From Streptomyces antarcticus (GTDB lineage: Bacteria; Actinomycetota; Actinomycetes; Streptomycetales; Streptomycetaceae), in assembly GCF_026627255.1 (NCBI RefSeq), contig NZ_JAPNLM010000011.1:124001-188000 (forward strand): DNA of 64,000 nucleotides. Reading direction: 5' to 3'. The translations under genes and the position numbers were made by a program. Below are positions 61,318 through 64,000 of this stretch, in pieces. Within the stretch, counting starts at the first letter, position 1; the number at the start of each line of letters is the position of its first letter. The notes below the pieces were generated by a model. It was not told the origin of the DNA and searched no databases. It saw nothing but the letters and a program-made list of their open reading frames with translations.

Positions 61318-61470
61318 CAGGGTGGTCGCCGGCGCGATCCTGGCCGGTGGCTGTAGCGGCGTCCCAGCCGTGCGGACCGGCGCGGCCCGGGGCTGTCGGC
61401 CGTCCTGCCTGTGCCCCCGTACGGTGGAATTCGGTGGGGCCGTGGGGGTGAGCGCCGCAGGATGGGGCGT

Positions 61471-62010
61471 ATGAGTCCGCCGACCGCCGAGCACCGGGTG
61501 GAGTTCCTGCGTCACCCCCACCCTGGATACCCGCACCTCACGGCTTGGGGCATCCGGATCGAAGGCACCGACCTGCGCGTCTTGGTCGCCGAGGCGACAC
61601 GCGCGCTCTGGAGTCGGGAGCTCGACGAGGACGACGACACCCCGCAGGAGCGGGAGGAGTTCCTGCTGCGCCAACACGCCCCGTTGCACCTGGACGACGA
61701 CGCCGACGGCGCCCGAGCCCGGGCTCACTTTCTGGGCGACGCCCCACCGGATCTCCGCGACCGCGACACGGGCGCCCTGTGGCTCCTGGGCTGCTCGTGC
61801 GGGATCGACGCCTGCTGGCCCCTGCTTGCCACGGTCCGCGTCACGGCGACGGAAGTCGCCTGGTCCGGCTTCTACCAGCCCCACCGGCCGAACTGGGGCG
61901 AACTGCCCCTGGGGCCCTATGTCTTCCCGCGCCCGGCCTACGACAACGCCCTGGCCGCGCCGGTCCCTCTCACCCAGGACCCCCTCGCCCCTTTGCTGGG
62001 CGAGGGATAG
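61471..62010 (+). CDS. Conserved hypothetical protein with a CSCGxxxCW motif
   Basis: 179 residues from ATG 61471. Begins with EHRVEFLRHPHPGYPHLTAW, then RELDEDDDTPQEREEFLLRQ, ALWLLGCSCGIDACWPLLAT and SGFYQPHRPNWGELPLGPYV. The C-S-C-G-x-x-x-C-W motif in the middle suggests a metal site or disulfide. Similar proteins occur across Streptomyces and related genera with no function assigned. Two tandem 18-bp repeats lie just after its stop (62027-62062). Confidence 0.7.
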   Translation: MSPPTAEHRVEFLRHPHPGYPHLTAWGIRIEGTDLRVLVAEATRALWSRELDEDDDTPQEREEFLLRQHAPLHLDDDADGARARAHFLGDAPPDLRDRDTGALWLLGCSCGIDACWPLLATVRVTATEVAWSGFYQPHRPNWGELPLGPYVFPRPAYDNALAAPVPLTQDPLAPLLGEG

Positions 62011-62026
62011 CCACCGGCGAGGGCCC

Positions 62027-62062
62027 GACCCCGTTGGCGACGGCGACCCCGTTGGCGACGGC
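62027..62062. repeat. Tandem 18-bp direct repeat
   Basis: GACCCCGTTGGCGACGGC occurs twice, exactly, back to back. Confidence 0.92.
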
Positions 62063-62115
62063 CGTCAGCAACCGCTGGCTTGATCACACCGGTGCATTCG
62101 AACACCGGCCTACGA

Positions 62116-62127
62116 TGATCTAGATCA
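62116..62127 (+). promoter_or_regulatory. 12-bp palindrome upstream of a small membrane protein gene
   Basis: TGATCTAGATCA, perfect, ends 13 bases before the ATG at 62141 and next to AGGGGGAG. Possible operator; regulator unknown. Confidence 0.5.
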
Positions 62128-62140
62128 CGAAGGGGGAGTC

Positions 62141-62347
62141 ATGAGACTGGCATGGCTGGGGTGGCTGGTCGACCAATGGGACGAGTTGGGGTACAGCAAC
62201 GGAGCACTGCGGGGCGCGATCGGCACGGTCGCGGTCCTGATCAGTGCGGCGATCGTCGCCGTGGCGCTGCAGCGTTTCCGCGTGGCCGCGCTGGCAGCAG
62301 CAGGGGTGGTCACCGCCGTGGGGGTCGGCTGGCTGTCGACCCACTGA
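62141..62347 (+). CDS. Small membrane protein
   Basis: 68 residues from ATG 62141 after AGGGGGAG. Amphipathic N-terminal helix (MRLAWLGWLVDQWDELGYSN), then two hydrophobic segments: AIGTVAVLISAAIVAVAL and VAALAAAGVVTAVGVGWLS separated by QRFR. Likely two transmembrane passes. Function unknown. Confidence 0.8.
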   Translation: MRLAWLGWLVDQWDELGYSNGALRGAIGTVAVLISAAIVAVALQRFRVAALAAAGVVTAVGVGWLSTH

Positions 62348-62572
62348 CGGGGGGGCTGGTGTCTTCCCCCGGACGTGGGGCCGGCTTGCACTCGGTCGTC
62401 AGGCCGTCTTGGCGCAGGAGCAGCCCGGGAGGGGAGAACTGCACGAAGAGCTTCTCCGCGATGCGCACGAAACGATCACCTGGCTCCGGGACGGTGAGGC
62501 GGCCAGGTGGCGGGCGGCGGGGCGGCGGCGTGCTGACGTGCGGTGGGCGGGGTTGCTGCCTAGGGTTCCGGT

Positions 62573-62911
62573 ATGGAGATCACTTCGCTGGGGCCGTTGG
62601 CGGATGAGCTGTTGGCCACCGCGCGGGCGGCCGGGTCGAGCGCGGGCCGCAGTGGCAGGACCGTGTTCGGCGGTCACGGCAGCGCTCTGGGTCAGACCAT
62701 GATCGCGCTGCTGGCGGGCAGCACTCTGTCCGATCACGAGAACCCGGGCCAGGCGACCGTGCTGGTCGTACGGGGACGGGTCCGCTTGACGGTGGAGGAG
62801 TCGTTCCGTGAGGGGACGCCGTACGACCTGCTGCCGGTGCCCGAAGCGGTGCACGGCCTGGAAGCGGTCGAGGACTCGGTGGTCCTGCTGACGGTGGCCC
62901 GGCAAGTCTGA
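62573..62911 (+). CDS. Small cupin-domain protein
   Basis: 112 residues from ATG 62573. Single cupin: GQTMIALLAGSTLSDHENPG, QATVLVVRGRVRLTVEESFR, YDLLPVPEAVHGLEAVEDSV. The motif has HENPG in place of H-x-H and ends PxxxHG, as in ligand-binding small cupins; metal site incomplete. Likely small-molecule binding or isomerase. Confidence 0.88.
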   Translation: MEITSLGPLADELLATARAAGSSAGRSGRTVFGGHGSALGQTMIALLAGSTLSDHENPGQATVLVVRGRVRLTVEESFREGTPYDLLPVPEAVHGLEAVEDSVVLLTVARQV

Positions 62912-63221
62912 CGTGCCCCGGCCCCGGCCCCGGCCCCGGCCCCGCAACAGGATCCGGGCGGTGCCGTCGGTAGCCGCCGGCGTGACGCGCACGGGGTCGA
63001 ATCCCGGCCGCGCCGCGGTGACCCGTGCGCGTCCCGCGGCTTCGGCCCCCGCTCTCCGGCGCGGACGGTTCCGGACGGGGACGGGGACGGAGCTGTATGC
63101 CCCAGACCCGTCCGGCCTCCCGGCGGTGCCGTCGTCGGGCAGCGCGTGGACCAGGGCGCCGGCCACGTCCCGGTGCGGCCGGACGGGGAGCGGCCCGGCC
63201 GCTTTCCCTTGGCCGCCCCGT
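62912..63221. other. Gene-free stretch with CCCCGG repeats
   Basis: Contains five CCCCGG units at 62916-62943; no codon-biased frame. It separates the cupin gene from the convergent lipoprotein gene. Confidence 0.6.
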
Positions 63222-63956
63222 TCAGTGCGGTGACGGTAGCGGGTCCAGGGCGTTGCCGACGGTGCAGCCGCCTTCGCCGGGCATCCGCTGGATCCGGGGC
63301 GGCACCCACACCTCGGTGGCGCCGGGGCCCACGCGGGCCAGAAGGCAGTCCTGCGCGTCGAAGCCGTTCCCCTTCACCGACAGGAGAACGCCGACCCGGC
63401 CGCCGTCCGCCTTCACCTCGGTACGGATCTCCGGTCGCAGGTCCAGGGCGGCGAGCGTACGGCGCACCTCGGCCTCGTCCGCCCGGCCGTCCGCCGGTAT
63501 CCGGGGCAGCCGCGCGCGGAGTTCCTCGTACGGCAGCCGGGGCGGTTCGGGAGGCGGGGCGAAGGCCAGCGGTGGGCCCTCCGGGCAGTCCACGTCACGG
63601 GGCTCCTCGCCCCACTCCGACACGGGCGACACCCGCACCGCGAAACAGCGCCGCACGGCGACCTTCTCGGGGGCGAGCGATCCGTCGTACGCCGAGCCGG
63701 ACGTGCGGACGACCACGTCGACGCCGTCCCCGTCATGTGTCGAGGCACCCGTCAGCCGCAGTACCTCCACCCCGTCGATGCCGGAGGCGGAGCGCCCGAC
63801 CTCCTCCGCCGTGCGCGGACGCTGGCCGTAGAGCCGCTGGCCCGCCTTGCGGGCCACCTCCCGTGCGGCGTCGGTCGCCTCGTCCTCAGAGGACTGCACC
63901 ACCCCGCAGCCGATGGTGAACAGCAACAGCGGTACGAGCAACAACAATCGGCGCAT
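63222..63956 (-). CDS. Lipoprotein of unknown function
   Basis: 244 residues from ATG 63956. Signal peptide MRRLLLLVPLLLFTIGCG with lipobox TIGC. The mature protein has an N-terminal helix (EATDAAREVARKAGQRLYGQ), two beta-rich halves (VDVVVRTSGSAYDGSLAPEK, GGRVGVLLSVKGNGFDAQDC) with two Cys pairs (RRCFAVRVSP, DVDCPEGPP, DCLLARVG, GGCTVGNAL). No enzyme family recognised. Similar lipoproteins are frequent in Streptomyces. Confidence 0.82.
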   Translation of the reverse strand: MRRLLLLVPLLLFTIGCGVVQSSEDEATDAAREVARKAGQRLYGQRPRTAEEVGRSASGIDGVEVLRLTGASTHDGDGVDVVVRTSGSAYDGSLAPEKVAVRRCFAVRVSPVSEWGEEPRDVDCPEGPPLAFAPPPEPPRLPYEELRARLPRIPADGRADEAEVRRTLAALDLRPEIRTEVKADGGRVGVLLSVKGNGFDAQDCLLARVGPGATEVWVPPRIQRMPGEGGCTVGNALDPLPSPH

Positions 63957-64000
63957 GTGTCCATCCTTCCGGCACCGCGCACCGCGGACAACCGCTCGCG

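Noticed and set aside
1..64000. tRNA or rRNA genes
   Set aside because: No cloverleaf with GTTCRA arm or conserved rRNA segment was noticed by eye; a tRNAscan-SE run would settle it.

Overview
The window is very GC-rich, with strong third-position GC bias, frequent GTG starts, 4-base stop/start overlaps and gene families typical of Streptomyces (DUF3093, DUF4394, DUF4240, MDMPI-fold enzymes, SPFH proteins, GH18 and GH87 glycanases). It carries a tap-tpg pair, the genes for replicating the ends of linear Streptomyces replicons. Together with many truncated genes, IS relics and accessory functions and no rRNA or tRNA gene seen, this suggests a chromosome arm or subtelomeric region, or a large linear plasmid.

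Layout. 1-6.2 kb: two effector/immunity modules. The first is the tail of an effector-like frame coupled to an internally duplicated protein; the second is a secreted coiled-coil/Hint/toxin protein coupled to a DUF6188-like protein. Between them lie a transposase stub and an intact IS630-type element inserted in a SUKH-like gene start. 6.2-13.1 kb: IS relic, membrane and lipoprotein genes, a DUF4394 protein, and a MerR-like/STAS pair. 13.1-17.1 kb: a gene-poor stretch with a 9-bp-phased TACTGC array, an ABC-F relic and a broken DUF1877 gene. 17.2-19.8 kb: quercetinase queD divergent from a MarR gene, then a frameshifted conserved protein. 19.9-23.8 kb: DNA ligase relic, frameshifted tpg, tap with a premature amber codon, and a RidA relic. 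23.9-25.9 kb: an SPFH protein and an NAD-kinase-like protein behind two identical-arm operators.

26-30 kb: a broken oxidoreductase with divergent TetR gene, a truncated acyltransferase, and a divergent TetR/MFS pair that lost both 5' ends in one deletion. 30-35 kb: MDMPI-fold protein, DUF3093, DsbA-like thioredoxin, polytopic membrane protein and secreted serine hydrolase. 35.2-39.6 kb: a coupled histidine kinase/response regulator, a TetR-SDR divergent pair and a DHFR-like relic. 39.8-42.3 kb: a coupled small membrane protein/ECF sigma factor/M48 protease operon. 42.5-52 kb: GH87-type glucanase, DUF2000/AraC pair, a penicillin-binding-protein homologue without its catalytic motifs, and a GH18 chitinase with a chitin-regulon-like operator. 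52-64 kb: DUF4240, GyrI-like and frameshifted STAND NTPase genes, pgm, a DUF4246 protein, an accessory murC paralogue, a SUKH protein, small membrane and cupin proteins, and a lipoprotein.

Recurring themes are polymorphic-toxin and immunity-like genes (positions 1-6200, 2199, 16630, 60630), extracellular polysaccharide degradation, and one-component regulators beside single enzymes. At least six genes carry single frameshifts or stops, two in G/C homopolymers, so true decay and sequencing error must be distinguished before the pseudogene calls are trusted.
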